A DNA stretch of 64,000 nucleotides, from contig JARGXX010000113.1 of the NCBI GenBank assembly GCA_030374765.1, positions 434,001-498,000 of the forward strand, given 5' to 3'. Made by a program: the position numbers and the translations under genes. The notes under the pieces are model-generated. The model was not told where the DNA came from. It worked only from the letters and a program-made list of their open reading frames with translations, and did no database searches. Source of the DNA: Agarophyton chilense. Lineage: Eukaryota > Rhodophyta > Florideophyceae > Gracilariales > Gracilariaceae. This document shows positions 33,950-45,718 of this stretch, one piece after another (position 1 is the stretch's first letter; every line of letters begins with the position of its first letter).

Positions 33950-34872
33950 TGTAGAGCAACGCCCAGTTAGGGGATACTTGAAGATGCAACTCATAGAATG
34001 AGGGTTGAACCCTCTGAGGGTTATGACTATGATCCCCTCTAAGGTGTGCTGAGGTGGCACTGTTTTCTGGTTAGAGTTCGCCTATGACGTGAAGATTCGG
34101 ATGGCCCATGGTTGGATTGGCCCCGTGATACACGTGGCTTAATTTTGGCACCGATTTTCGGATATTTTTTAGAACGTTGGACTTTTGGGCCCTGACAGTG
34201 GGATCTCTACGTGTATGGCCCTGAGCAGGTGTGCACTGCTGTAACTAGTAGAGTTTAGTTAGTGGGCCCTACTTAGAGAGACGAGATCTGACAGTCCAAA
34301 GCTCAGAGTAAATGGTAACCAAGGTTGGTCTTCCATACCTTTAGAGGTTCTTCGTCGCCATCGTTTCGGCCTTACAACCCGGAACGAGCTCTGGTTAGAA
34401 ACGCCTGCGTAGGGACACGACTCCACTTGGAGAGTGCCCACGTTTGGGTTCCGTGCAACCACCCCCTTGGGACCGTTCAGACAACCTGCGTGCACGATAC
34501 CCCGTGGGGGTTCTGCTTACTTGTTGCGTGCTTTTTGTGTTTCCTTTCGAGGACAGGTTCTCTTTCCTGTATTGGGTTTCTTTTGTTGTTTCGCCCCTTT
34601 TCTGGTTCTCGGGTCCGGTGCCTGTTAGTGCCCGACCCTCGCCCCGTTTTTCCTCTTCGCCGGATTTTCCGCAATTCTTTGGGATACCCATACCCATTCC
34701 CGACCCAACGGTTTCTACCCCTCACCTCCGTCGGTACTGCCGGAATCCCCCGTGGGAGTTACACCCCACACTACGGGTGGAACGGAGGGCTCTGTCTCTG
34801 AGTCTGCCTCCCCCAGGGAGCAAGGCTTCGAACACCTTGAGAGCACTTCCCGTCGCCGGGTTTTGCTCCACA
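33950..34872 (+). repeat. 5' LTR of element 3
   Basis: The 923-bp LTR runs from TGTAGAGCAACGCCC to GCTCCACA and pairs with 44795-45717. Confidence 0.96.
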
Positions 34873-34874
34873 AG

Positions 34875-34892
34875 TGGTCTCCAGACTTAGAA
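34875..34892 (+). other. Primer-binding site of element 3
   Basis: TGGTCTCCAGACTTAGAA begins 2 nt after the LTR, with one difference from families 1 and 2. Confidence 0.78.
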
Positions 34893-35099
34893 TCCGTTCT
34901 CGGACTTTTGGGTTGGTCATCCACGTGTTGGAATATCTCTTGGAAGACGAAGCACCGTCGTGAAGATTTGTTGTAGTGGTTCCCTTTGGAAAGGGTGGAA
35001 TTGGTTTTTATTTTTGTTTTGTGTTACGTCATCCGTTCTCCGGGAATCTCGTGATCGAATTTCATCGCTACCCCGAATCGTCGGTGTCGTGTCTGCAGC

Positions 35100-37130
35100 A
35101 TGTCGCCGCCTACCCGTGGTTCTAGGACTGGATCGAACCGTCAAGCGAATTCAGTGCCCCCGGCCCCGCCTAGGTCGAGGAGCTCAATTCCCGAAGATCG
35201 GAACGATTCCGGTATCGATCCGGACACTCGGAGAGCACCCTCAGTGGTTTCAGGTCCTCGAGAGGTTGTGGCTGTGGGCCCAGCTCCAGTGGTGGAGACC
35301 CCCTCAGCAGCACCCCGAAGTCGGGCCGACCCTGAATTACAGCGCCTGGAGACTCGAATCTATATCGCCAACGCGGCTCACGTCGAGCTCCTTCAGGAGG
35401 TTACTACCCTCAGCTGCAAGGTGGAGGACGCCCAGGAGCGGGGAGTCGCCGATGACTTTCGTACCCTTAGGAGGGATGTGGACTCCCTTTTGGAAAGCTT
35501 TGGTACCCCTCGGGTCTTTGTCCAGGAGTACCGGAGCCTCGTGGAGGAACACCGCGTGCAAGCGGAACGCTTCCGAGCTCGGCTGGACACCCTCGAGGCC
35601 ATTATCGGTATGGACGGAGGCACAGAAGCCTCGAAGGATAAACCCGACGTTTCGGAAGACGAAGAACACCGCTCCGCTAAACGGGACCGCCGCAAGTCCA
35701 AGAAGAGGGTTCACCTCCAAGAGGATTTATCGGATTCCGATCCCAATCGCTCGTCATCGAGTTAGTCCTCCGAATCTTCGGATAGTGAAGATGGACGCCG
35801 GTCATCCCGGGCGACTCGGTCGAAGGCTACTTACACCTCTCAAGGGGCAATCCGTACCCGGAAGAAGGGTAGGAAACACCTTGGATTAAGGGAGCTGAAG
35901 CCGACGAATCCTCTCTATCGGAAGCTGCTATCGTATCACTATTACCGGTTGGATAACCCTTCGGGAGATCAAACATCCCGCGGAACGGGTAAGGTCAAGG
36001 ACTACATCAAAAGGCTGAGCATCACCCTACAGAAGAGGGAGTTCACAGGAACAGACCCAATTCTGGTGCTCGATTTCCTTGCGAGGTTCGTCCAGGAGGC
36101 TGACATCCTCGGTATGAGTGAAGCGCAAGCGTATCTTGCATTACCCTATTTCTTAAAGGGGATGGCTGAAGACCAGTTCAACTCCGTCCGTGGATCATCC
36201 CGAGCCTCGGAAGGGGGAGTCACGTGCTGGCCCGAAGCGGTGCAGTACCTCTTGAGGTCATACGCTACTGGAAATGCGATTCAGGAAGCAATCCTTGCAT
36301 TAAGGGATGCGCGGCAGAAGCCGATGGAAACCGAAACGGTGTATTCAAATCGCTTGAATAAAGCGTTTCACCGATGCGGGAATGTATTCCCCGCCTACGA
36401 GAGATGCTCCATGTTTGTGGATGGTTTGGACCCCTCGATAAGGGAATTGGTTGCCCGACATCGGGAAGAGAAGCGCAAGCTGACCTACTTGGAACTGGTT
36501 CAGTACGCCCAGGCTGAGGGGGATACTCTCCGTGCCCGGCAGAACCGAAAGAGTCGGCCGACACGTGCACTCCTCGCCGATGGAAATAACTCGTCTTTGT
36601 CACTCGCAGGAGACCCTGCCCCTGTGGGGGTCAATGATAACACTCACTTCATGGGAAGTAACCCCGAATATATGGGTACGTCTGAGTTGCCGTCTACATC
36701 CGCTCCGACTACGGATGAAGACCCTGCGCTCTATACCCAAGGACGGAGGGTGCCAGCCGCATCGCTACCTTTTGCGAATACCGCTGCTCGGTTCTCTCGC
36801 CCAGGATGGAGGGATACAGCACCACGTCGCGTGGATTCACGTCCACAACCGAACCCGGCAGAGCTGATTTGCTATTTGTGTTACCTCCGTGGTCACAAAG
36901 CACCAGACTGCAAATTTCCCCTGCGGGAGGGTTCACGAATTATCGCTCAGTACGAGGCTCTGACCCCTGAGGAGAAAGCTCGAGTCCCGAGTAGGTCCTA
37001 TGGGAAACAAAGGATACTCCGAGCTCACCTTGCTGACAGCGATACAGAACTTGTACCCGCGAACGGGGAACAACCGGTCCCCTTCGAGGCAGCTGCACCG
37101 AATTCGGTGGGGTCCGCTTCGAAAAACTAA
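35100..37130 (+). pseudogene. gag: Gag of element 3, one in-frame TAG
   Basis: The start is the ATG at 35100 (MSPPTRGSRTG). A TAG at 35763-35765 interrupts the Ser-rich acidic region; the same frame then continues to 37130, so a single Ser codon change (for example TCG to TAG) explains it. The conserved core has RGSSRASEGGVTCWPEAVQ and the knuckle is CYLCYLRGHKAPDC. The full frame would be 676 codons. Confidence 0.9.
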
Positions 37131-37185
37131 ACTTGGGAGTCTCCCCTGCGGGAGGGGCGTCTTCTAAGCCGGAGTTGAAGACGCC
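37121..37185 (+). promoter_or_regulatory. Candidate -1 frameshift signal, element 3
   Basis: G AAA AAC is followed directly by the TAA gag stop. After 12 nt comes stem TCTCCC/GGGAGG (37140-37155, one wobble pair, loop CTGC), then an abutting stem GGCGTCTTC/GAAGACGCC (37156-37185) that is 3 bp longer than in elements 1 and 2. The -1 frame opens into pol. Confidence 0.68.
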
Positions 37186-40100
37186 CGAGGCGCTCCAGCT
37201 TCGCTCCCCAGCTGTGACTATCCTTTCAAGGAGAACGGCTGACACCGACGTTAACTCGGGATACTTTAGTGTCCTCCGTCGCCCGTGGATACGGTCCCGT
37301 AATCTCCGTATTCCGGATCGAGTTATGGTAATGGCCAAGCGGAATTATAAAGTATTCGCCGACTTCGGCCTGTCCAACCAGTTTATGGTTCGTCAAATAT
37401 CTGTCCTGGATACAGGAGCCGCTTCTAACTTAATTAATGTTGAATTGTTACCCCCGCTGCTCCAGGTTCGAGTTCGTACCGGTCCACGTTTAGATATCGC
37501 CGATGCGAACAACAACCCACTACGGACACTGGGTACAATTTCCCTCATGGTGAGGTTAGGCTCCTATCTCGTTCAGCTAGAGTTTATTGTATGCAAATCA
37601 CTTGCAGCACCAGTCATACTGGGTTGTGACTTTTGCGACCGCTTCGTGGAAGCCATCCGTCCTCGGAATAGAACTGTGGAACTCAAAGACGGGTCTACGA
37701 TCCCAATCGTTCGTAAACCCTTACAGGGAGCAGCGCGAACACGCGTTCCTCTCCTTGTCGCGCAGTAATCTGTGAAGAAGGACCCGGTGTCTACACGGGT
37801 AAAGGTTGCGAAGTCAGTGGCTATCCCGCCAGAAACCCAGGTTTGGGTCACAGTAGTTACCAAGCAATTTGGTGTGCATGTGGTACAACCGAACCCGTCT
37901 CTTTATACGCGGCGTCAACTCGCCCTTGCGAATGGGGTTGTCTCCGTGGAACCGGAAAAACCTTTCAAGGTTTTGGTAGCCAACTTTGGGAAGACAACGC
38001 AGCATTTGGTCAAACACCAGATCCTGGGTTCTGTTCTTCCACACCCGCATGCGGTAGTACCTACAAAGATCTCCATTGCAGAGGTCCTTGGTGTGGCGGA
38101 CCCTAAGGAGGTGGAGGACACTGCCAAAATCGCGGAAGAAGGTGAGCATACGACTGCAGCTCCACACCCTGAACACTTTAAACCTCAGAAGGTTACGGCC
38201 CCTATCTCAGGAGCAGACCAGACGGATCCTGTTCAGGAATTGGAGAAATGGGATCTCAACCATGTACCCGCATCTCATCGGGAGAAGCTGAGGCACATGC
38301 TTCGTGAATATACCCCCATGTGGGATGGTTCCCTTGGAACTATTGGGATTACAGAACACCGCATCGACTTGTTACCGAACACTCGGCCTATTGCCCAACA
38401 TCCTTACAGGGCTGGACCGAAAGCTCGGGAAGAGGAGAAATCTCAGGTGGAGAAGATGCTTAAAGCGGGCGTAATTGAACCTGCCCAGTCCGCTTGGGCC
38501 TCACCAGTGGTGTTAGTTCCGAAACCGGATGGATCGTGGCGTTTCTGCATCGATTACAGACGCCTGAACGAGGTAACCATTAAGGATGTGTACCCGATCC
38601 CTCGGATGGACGAATACATCGACTCCCTTTGGAGCGCTACTGTTTTCTCTACCCTCGACGCCAATTCGGGCTACTGGCAAGTCCCTATTAGGGAGGAAGA
38701 TCGAGACAAAACGGCTTTCGTGTGTCATCAAGGACTTTTCCGATTCCGGAGGATGCCTTTTGGGTTGACAAATGCCCCCGCAACGTTTCAACGGGCGATA
38801 GACATTCTGTTGGCTCCCTTCAAGTGGAGGACGTATCTACTGTATTTAGACGACATTATTGTCTTCTCCAACAACCTGGATGACCACCTCGAACACGTCA
38901 GGGACGTAATGAAGATACTCCGCGACGCGGGAATCACCTTGAAACTCAAGAAGTGCGAGTTTTTCACCGATTCGGTTAAGTATCTGGGTCATGTCATCCG
39001 TCCCGGACAGCTTTCAATCGATGAAGTACGAGTGAAATCCTTGAAGGAAGCAAAACACCCGAAAAATCAAACGGAGTTGCGATCCTTCTTAGGTCTGTGT
39101 AACGTGTATCGCCGATTCGTCCCGAACTTTGCGGATATTGCCACCGCCCTCAACAGGCTCCTGACGAAGGGACAACCAGTTGAACTGGAAACTTTTGGCG
39201 ACGCGGAAGCGTCTGCCTTCACGGCACTGGTGAATGCCGTAACATCACCGCCAATCTTGGCTCTACCCAATCCTGGGCTCCCTTACGAAGTGGACACCGA
39301 TGCTAGTGCAAACCAAGTAGGGTGTGCACTGTTCCAATCCTCTGAGGATGGTGAACGTCACCCTATTGGGTACTGGTCACGTTCCCTGAATGTCCATGAA
39401 AGGAACTACTCGGTCTCCGAGAAAGAATGTTTAGCCGTTGTGTGGGCCTTAGCTACACTTCGCCCCTATCTGATGGGTACTCGTTTCAAAGTCCATACGG
39501 ACCACGCATGCTTGCGTTGGCTCCTGGAGATCTCCGAACCCTCGGGCCGCCTTATGCGCTGGCGTCTCCGACTGTCGGAATTCGACTTTGAGATCCTGTA
39601 CAAGAAAGGGAAGCTGAACACTCAGGCTGACGCACTATCCCGCTTGGGAACCACAGCGGAAACGGAACCCTACGAGGACGATGACATCCCATGTTTTATG
39701 GTATCGGACCTCGAGGGAGGAGCTCAACCGCTGACGGATGATGTTTGTGACGATATACTCGTCAACGAGAGTCTGGATTCGCCGACCGGCTCTTTTATAC
39801 CTATCTCTCCAGAGGAGATGATACGCGAGCAACAGCTCGACCCATTCTGTACACGGATTCGGGCTCGCCTCAACGGAGGATTTCAGTTACCTTTCGAGGA
39901 CGACGATCAGGGTTACCTAATCAGGACCGTTGGACCTCGCCCGAGGATAGTGGTGCCGCACACCCTACAACAGAGGGTATTACACCTCACTCACTATGTG
40001 AAGGTTGGAGCCCACCCCGGGGGAAGAAAACTGTACCTCACGTTGAGAAGGGACTTTTACTGGCCGGCAATGGCATTCGATTGTTACGCCGTCAGGCGTG

Positions 40101-42455
40101 CCTGCGCCAATTGCGCCAAGAATGACGTCAAACTTCGGAAGCACTCTAAGAAGTTGACGCTGTTCCCGGCACGGGCTACACTCGAATTCGTGGCCATAGA
40201 CATCCTAGGGGAATTTATCAGGACGCCCCGAGGTCATCGGTATCTGCTTGTCATTTCTGACAGATTCTCTAAGCTACCGAGAACTGTGCCGCTGAAGCGG
40301 ATCACCGCTGCTACCGTCGCGCAAGCGTTCGTGACCCATTGGGTGTTCGTATATGGACCGCCGGTGCAGTTGTTATCCGACAACGGAGGGCAATTCGCAT
40401 CAAAGTTCTTTCAGGATGTATGTCGAATCCTTGATGTAAGGAGTTTATTTGTTACTACGTATCACCCTCAGGGGAATGGCCAGGTGGAGAGGTTTAACCG
40501 CACGATACTCAACGCTTTGAGATCGTATGTTGCGGATCACCCCAAAAAATGGGACTTGTACACAGACGCTATCACGTATGCATACAACACCCAGGTACAT
40601 CGGGTTACATCGTTATCCCCATTCGAGCTGGTACTGTCGAGGAAACCGCCGCCGGTCGCCATCGAGGCTCAACCGACGCTGTCGACGTACCCGTCACCGG
40701 GATTGTACCGAGAATCCTGGAAGGAGTGGCTTACGAAGATGGTGCTGATAGCCCGGAAAGCAATGGACAAAGCTCAACGCGCCTACAAGAAGGACTTTGA
40801 CAATCGGGTTCGCAAACCTCTACCTCAGGTGGAGCCCGACGACTTCGTCTTCCTTCGAAAGGAATACTACAATCCTGAAAAGGAACGTAGGCACAAGCTT
40901 TCGCCAATTGTAGACGAACCCTATCGTGTGGTTTCTGTAGACCCGGACACGGTGGTATTGGATATCGCTAACCGCCACGAACGGATCCCCAGGGACCGCA
41001 TCACACGAGCGCCCAACCCAAATGTGGAAGTGGTGTCGGCACCAACGCCCTCCACAGGGGATGATTCAACGGAAGTTAACCCGTCAAGCGGAGATTGGAA
41101 CACCCGCCCCGTCATACTTCCGCACCCGGAACGTGGTTTAACCGACCTACCGGAAACTTCGGATACTCCCGAACCTGGGCCCGCTCCCTCAAGGGCCCAG
41201 TCAACGAACTCTTACAGAGTTACTCCCCCACCGGAGGTAATCAAGCCTCCTGGCTCTCCGCCTAAGGAGGGGGAGGAGGACTTAGATCCTTTGCAGGACG
41301 ATGTTTCGGCGTCAGCCAGTCGCCCTAACAGGGAATCTAGTTCTCACAGTGAGAGGGCGAGCCCGACCGAGCCGGCGACAGAGAAGTCACAACCCCAGCG
41401 TATGGGTAGCGACATCACCGCCGACCCAGCCGAGCACGACGTCAGAAAAGATGACGAAACCCCGCCTAAGGAGAGTCGTGTGGAGAACTCCGCACCCGGA
41501 ACGCCTACAGAGCCGACGATCACCCGCCGCCGCAGACGAGACACTGAGGTGTCGCACACTCAAACCCCGCTTTCTCGGGAACGAGCTGTGTCAGCGGACC
41601 CGCACGGGGAAGATCTCGACGAAGAGGTTGACCAAATTTGGCTCTCCGTTATGGAATGGGAATAGGAACTCCTATGGAGACACTGGAACCCTCAGGAATG
41701 GGAAAGAAATGAGTGAGAGCCGTCGGGGACAGCTCAGAAGAGTGCTAGCGCGTGTCGAAAGCGCCACCTCACATCCGCTTACGGAGTGGCAACCGGCGCC
41801 CGCGCATTTATGTGGCACACGTCGAATGGCACCGAGCCAATCAAAAGGCTCTGACGACCAACCGTCGCCCAAACCGCCTCCGTCGCACGGCGCGTTGCAC
41901 GAGAGCAACCTTCGTCCCCGTAGCTCGGGTTGACGTTGAATTCCTACCCCCCTGAGATTGGAGACGCTACCGCGTCGCGGTTTCTCAACCCTCACGGAAT
42001 CTAAGAACACCGTTGTTATCGGGAAGATCTTAGCTTTAAGAAGAACCCAAAACTCGGCCGTTTTGACTCCGTAGACGGAAGTTACAACGTAGCCCACAGG
42101 CTACTCGGCGCCGTTTGGACGAAGTGCTGAGACCCGCTCGCAACACGGAAAAGAACCCACCGGGGTGTGTCTAGACCCTACGTTGACACCCTCAAGGGAA
42201 CTAGAGCGTTCCAAGATGGAAGAGAAGCCCGAACAGGGAAAAGTGTACCCGCAGGAATTCGTTATCGATCGCATCGTGCTTCACATCTACACCATCAAGG
42301 GAGAAGTTCGCTACCAAGTCCGATGGTACGGATTCTCGCCTGATGAGGATACAGTGGAACCCATTGAGCACCTTCCGAGGTCTAAGGTTTTATCCTATCA
42401 CCGACGCGCTCGGGTAACCTTGCCTCCAAGTCTGGATCGTGCCCAATTCGGGTAA
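37127..42455 (+). pseudogene. pol: Pol of element 3: PR-RT-RNase H-IN-chromodomain, stop plus shift
   Basis: The protease DTGAA is at 37409. A TAA at 37766-37768 replaces what is Glu in families 1 and 2 (GAA to TAA), and the same frame continues to 41665. RT has FCIDYRRLN, FSTLDANSGYWQ and an intact YLDD (38843-38854). RNase H has DTDASANQVG and TDHACLRWL. Integrase has the HHCC region (about 39980-40120) and the signatures IDILG, LSDNG and GQVERFNR. The disordered linker then passes into another frame (about 41600-41933) with a further stop, before the chromodomain (42165-42455) with YQVRWYGFSPDEDTVEP. Confidence 0.92.
41264..41280 (+). other. Internal polypurine-like tract, element 3
   Basis: AAGGAGGGGGAGGAGGA in the pol linker matches the 3' tract of the same element (AAGGAGGGGGAGA) and sits at the place equivalent to those in elements 1 and 2. 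A weaker copy (AAGGAGGTGGAGGA) is at 38105-38118. Confidence 0.4.
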
Positions 42456-42626
42456 GCCACCACGGGAACTGGTGTGGATGGGACCTCGAAGTGAGGAAGA
42501 TGTTGGACCTCTGAAGAGAAATTGAGGATAGTATCCCGAAGAACACGTATTGAGAGGGAATGTCTACTGGCCCTCGGCCTAGCGCCGTTAACCGGGGAAC
42601 ACAGCACCGGTTATCGGGACAGTTTA

Positions 42627-42795
42627 TGATGAAAAAGGAAAAGAAGACCCACGAAGTGGAGAAGAAGATTAAGAAGAAGATTGGACCCTAGGAAGGGAAG
42701 AAGATGAAGACGAAGATGAAGAAGATCCTAAGAAGGAATGAAGAAGATGAAGTAGAAGTTAAGATCCTAGGAAGGAAGAAGAAAAGAAGTTATGC
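42627..42795 (+). repeat. Purine-rich (GAAGAA) low-complexity tract with 40-bp periodicity
   Basis: About 170 bp of almost pure A/G contains three copies of a GAYCCTARGAAGGR motif starting near 42684, 42724 and 42763. It lies between the convergent chromodomain stop and the antisense gene stop of element 3 only. Confidence 0.6.
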
Positions 42796-42856
42796 AAATA
42801 TCAGAAGTTTACTATTGTCGCCAAGCTATGGACTCTACAATTGCCCGAAGGCGGAA

Positions 42857-44752
42857 CTACGGAAAGCCCGAGGAGGGACCCGCCCCACCGTTGGGATTCT
42901 GACCCTGATGGTACGCCGAGGCGAAAGCCAACATCTGGCTCACATCCGTCATACCCGGGGGAATCGGAATGACCGCGTTCACGAGGCCTTGTCGCATACT
43001 ATCCGCTTGCGGAGTGGCAACCGGCGCCTGCGCAAGGGTGTTCACACCCCACCCGGGAGGAGCAGATGGACCGCCACCGGATGCATTTGCCGCCGCAGCT
43101 GAGGTCGTTCCCACTGGTTGGAAGGGTGCAGATGGCTCCACAGGGAGTACTCCACTAGGAGCTGGCATGTCGTTATCCAACGCTGGATCGTCCAGGTTTA
43201 CTGGAGGCTCGTACTCGTAATCGTCGGTATAAATGAACCCTGTCGGGTGTCCCACCGGCATCGGTCGAGGCGAGTCCATCAGCGCCCGTGCTTGCGCCGC
43301 GCTGATGCGAATCCCTTCGAAAGGATTGTAATAGACCCAGTTACCGGAGCCCGGATCGTACCGGCCAGGAGACTTGTCTCGCGCGGATCCTTCCCCTGCG
43401 GGCTGATTTTCCACTGGAGCTCGATCCCATTGGGTGTTATCGATCACGTCCAAGATTGGATACAGGTCCTGCACGTTGCTGACCGAACCCAACGCTGGGA
43501 CAAGGTCGATCTGACGCATGATGGTCCGTAGCATCGGAGGAATATACCAGATACGGAAATGGACATGAGCATCCCAGAGGAAGTGCGCCGCTACGCGGGC
43601 TGCCCACTCGGCTGCAACGAGGGCCCAGTATCCCGAGTTCGGGTCGTGCATCAAACGAGACCTGATATAGTAGATGCACGGTGGCAGTTCAGCAAAGCAC
43701 CCTCGGGGGACCTCGACCTTACTCCACCAAGCTGGAAGGGGCACGAATCGCCCAACCTTCGCCGTGTTACGGATACGCTCCAGTTCCACGTGAGGATACG
43801 GGACAAGGAACCCGAAACGGGAGCGCGAGCGGCGCTCGAAGCGCACGCGTCGATCGAACCCATACTGGGTACACTGCCGTTGAAGGTACCTGAATTCAGC
43901 CCGAAGGATAGGACGACTCCATTGGAGCATATCTTCTCGGAGAGGAAAACCCGGTCCGCGGAACTCGGCTTCGAGAAAGGCTGCCAGGTTATCCCCGTAG
44001 GAGACCTCACCGTACGTGCGGTAATAGGCGACATCGAACCCGTATTCCGGGGGAACCAGATGATCAAAGCGTGACCTCTCCAATCGCTGGTAGGCCAGAG
44101 CCGCCATCGCTGCGCGCGCCTTGTCCAGGGACTCCCCGCGACCGCGGTATAGATACTGAGGCTCTATGGCTACCCGCGCCCTCCAATCGGGAGAACGTAC
44201 AACCTCGACAGGTAGGCCACCCGGCAATAAGCCGTCCTCCACGTAGGAGTCGATGAGCTCATCGTCGCGAACCGCTGTCGGATGGAACCACGGAGCGCGG
44301 GAATATATCACCGGATCGGTAAGGGGACACCACCTTCGAAAGGATTCGTTTGAGATCCAACCTCTGGAGTTTACTACCAAGGGCATCGCATGAGCGGAGT
44401 TCCACGCCACTGCGTTAATGTCCAAATCCTCCTGAGGATGTCGGTTGCTCGCCGAGGCGGAAGGTTCGGTACCTGACGAAGCCGCATCCAAACCGGAGAA
44501 ATATCCACCCTGCTGGGGAGTTTCGTTGTCCGCCGGCGCGGAGGCCTACGGCCCCGAGAGTGGGTTGGTGAGGTAGGGGTTCATTCCCTTGAGAGGGTTG
44601 GTTGAGACTGCTGTTGCGAGAAGTTGCTTATCGCCGAAAGTCGGAGGAGTAGAAGAAAGTTGTACCGATGTGCCGGTTTTGTGGCGATCCCCGGAAGTGG
44701 TGAAGGATCCCATTCGGAGAGCAGTATATATAGCGACTGGAACGCGAGACAC
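42857..44752 (-). pseudogene. Antisense accessory gene of element 3, one in-frame stop near the N-terminus
   Basis: From the Met at 44752, 43 nt from the 3' LTR, the frame has one TAG at 44546-44548 and is otherwise open to 42857; from the internal Met at 44491 there are 544 uninterrupted residues. The conserved order is present: APWFHP, LPGGLP, FDVAYYRTYGE, RAEFRY, GFLVPYPH, PAWWSKVEV, ELPP, AEWAAR, NWVYYNPFEG and an Asp-rich DDPALDND segment. The Ala/Gly/Pro-rich tail differs from families 1 and 2. The start distance to the LTR matches the other two elements. Function is unknown. Confidence 0.85.
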
Positions 44753-44781
44753 CCGCGGCTCGGAATGTTCTTCCTCGTCTT

Positions 44782-44794
44782 AAGGAGGGGGAGA
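44782..44794 (+). other. Polypurine tract of element 3
   Basis: AAGGAGGGGGAGA lies directly before the 3' LTR. Confidence 0.88.
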
Positions 44795-45717
44795 TGTAGA
44801 GCAACGCCCAGTTAGGGGATACTTGAAGATGCAACTCATGGAATAAGGATTGAACCCTCCGAGGGTTATGACTATGATCCCCTCGAAGGTGTGCTGAGGT
44901 GGCACTGTTTTCTGGTTAGAATTCGCCTATGAAGTGAAAATTCGGATGGCCCATGGTTGAATTGGCCCCGTGATACACGTGGCTTAATTTTGGCACCGAT
45001 TTTTCGGATATTTGTTAGAACGTTGGACTTTTGGGCCCTGACAGTGGGATCTCCACGTGTATGGCCCTGAGCAGGTGTGCACTGCTGTAACTAGTAGAGT
45101 TTAGTTAGTGGGCCCTACTTAGAGAGACGAGATCTGACAGTCCGAAGCTCAAAGTAAATGGGAACCATGGTTGGTCTTCGATACCTTTAGAGGTTCTTCG
45201 TCGCCATTGTTTCGGCCTTACAACCCGGAACGGGCTCTGGTTAGCAACGCCTGAGTAGGGACACGACTCCACTTGGAGAGTGCCCATGTTTGGGTTCCGT
45301 CCAACCACCCCCTTGGGACCGTTCAGACAACCTGCGTGCACGATACCCCGTGGGGGTTCTGCTTACTTGTTGCGTGCTTTTTGTGTTTCCTTTCGAGGAC
45401 AGGTTTTCGCCCCTGTATTGGGTTTCTTTTGTTGTTTCGCCCCTTTTCTGTTTCTCGGGTCTGGTGCCTGTTAGTGCCCGACCCTCGCCCCGTTTTTCCT
45501 CTTCGCCGGATTTTCCCCATTCTTTGGGACACCCATACCCATTCCCGACCCAACTGTTTCTACCCCTAACCTCCATCGGTACTGCCGGAATCCCCCGTGG
45601 GAGTTACACCCCACACTACGGGTGGAACGGAGGGCTCTGTCTCTGAGTCTGCCTCCCCCAGGGAGCAAGGCTTCCAACACCTTGAGAACACTTCCCGTCG
45701 CTGGGTTTCGCTCCACA
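44795..45717 (+). repeat. 3' LTR of element 3
   Basis: The 923-bp LTR ends GCTCCACA and abuts the decayed RNase H region of element 4. Confidence 0.96.
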
Positions 45718-45718
45718 C

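Larger units (their letters stand above)
33950..45717 (+). mobile_element. Ty3/gypsy chromovirus, family 3, no matching TSD
   Basis: Two 923-bp LTRs flank gag, pol and antisense gene. The left flank is CCTTG (Harbinger piece) and the right flank is CGAGA (decayed element 4), so no target duplication exists. Over the first 240 bp the LTRs differ by about 4-5% by eye. Gag and pol each carry one in-frame stop and the pol tail is shifted. Confidence 0.95.

Noticed and set aside
34325-35889. Frames of up to 309 codons over the LTR and gag start of element 3
   Set aside because: They overlap the gag frame starting at 35100 in another register and show no homology to families 1 or 2.
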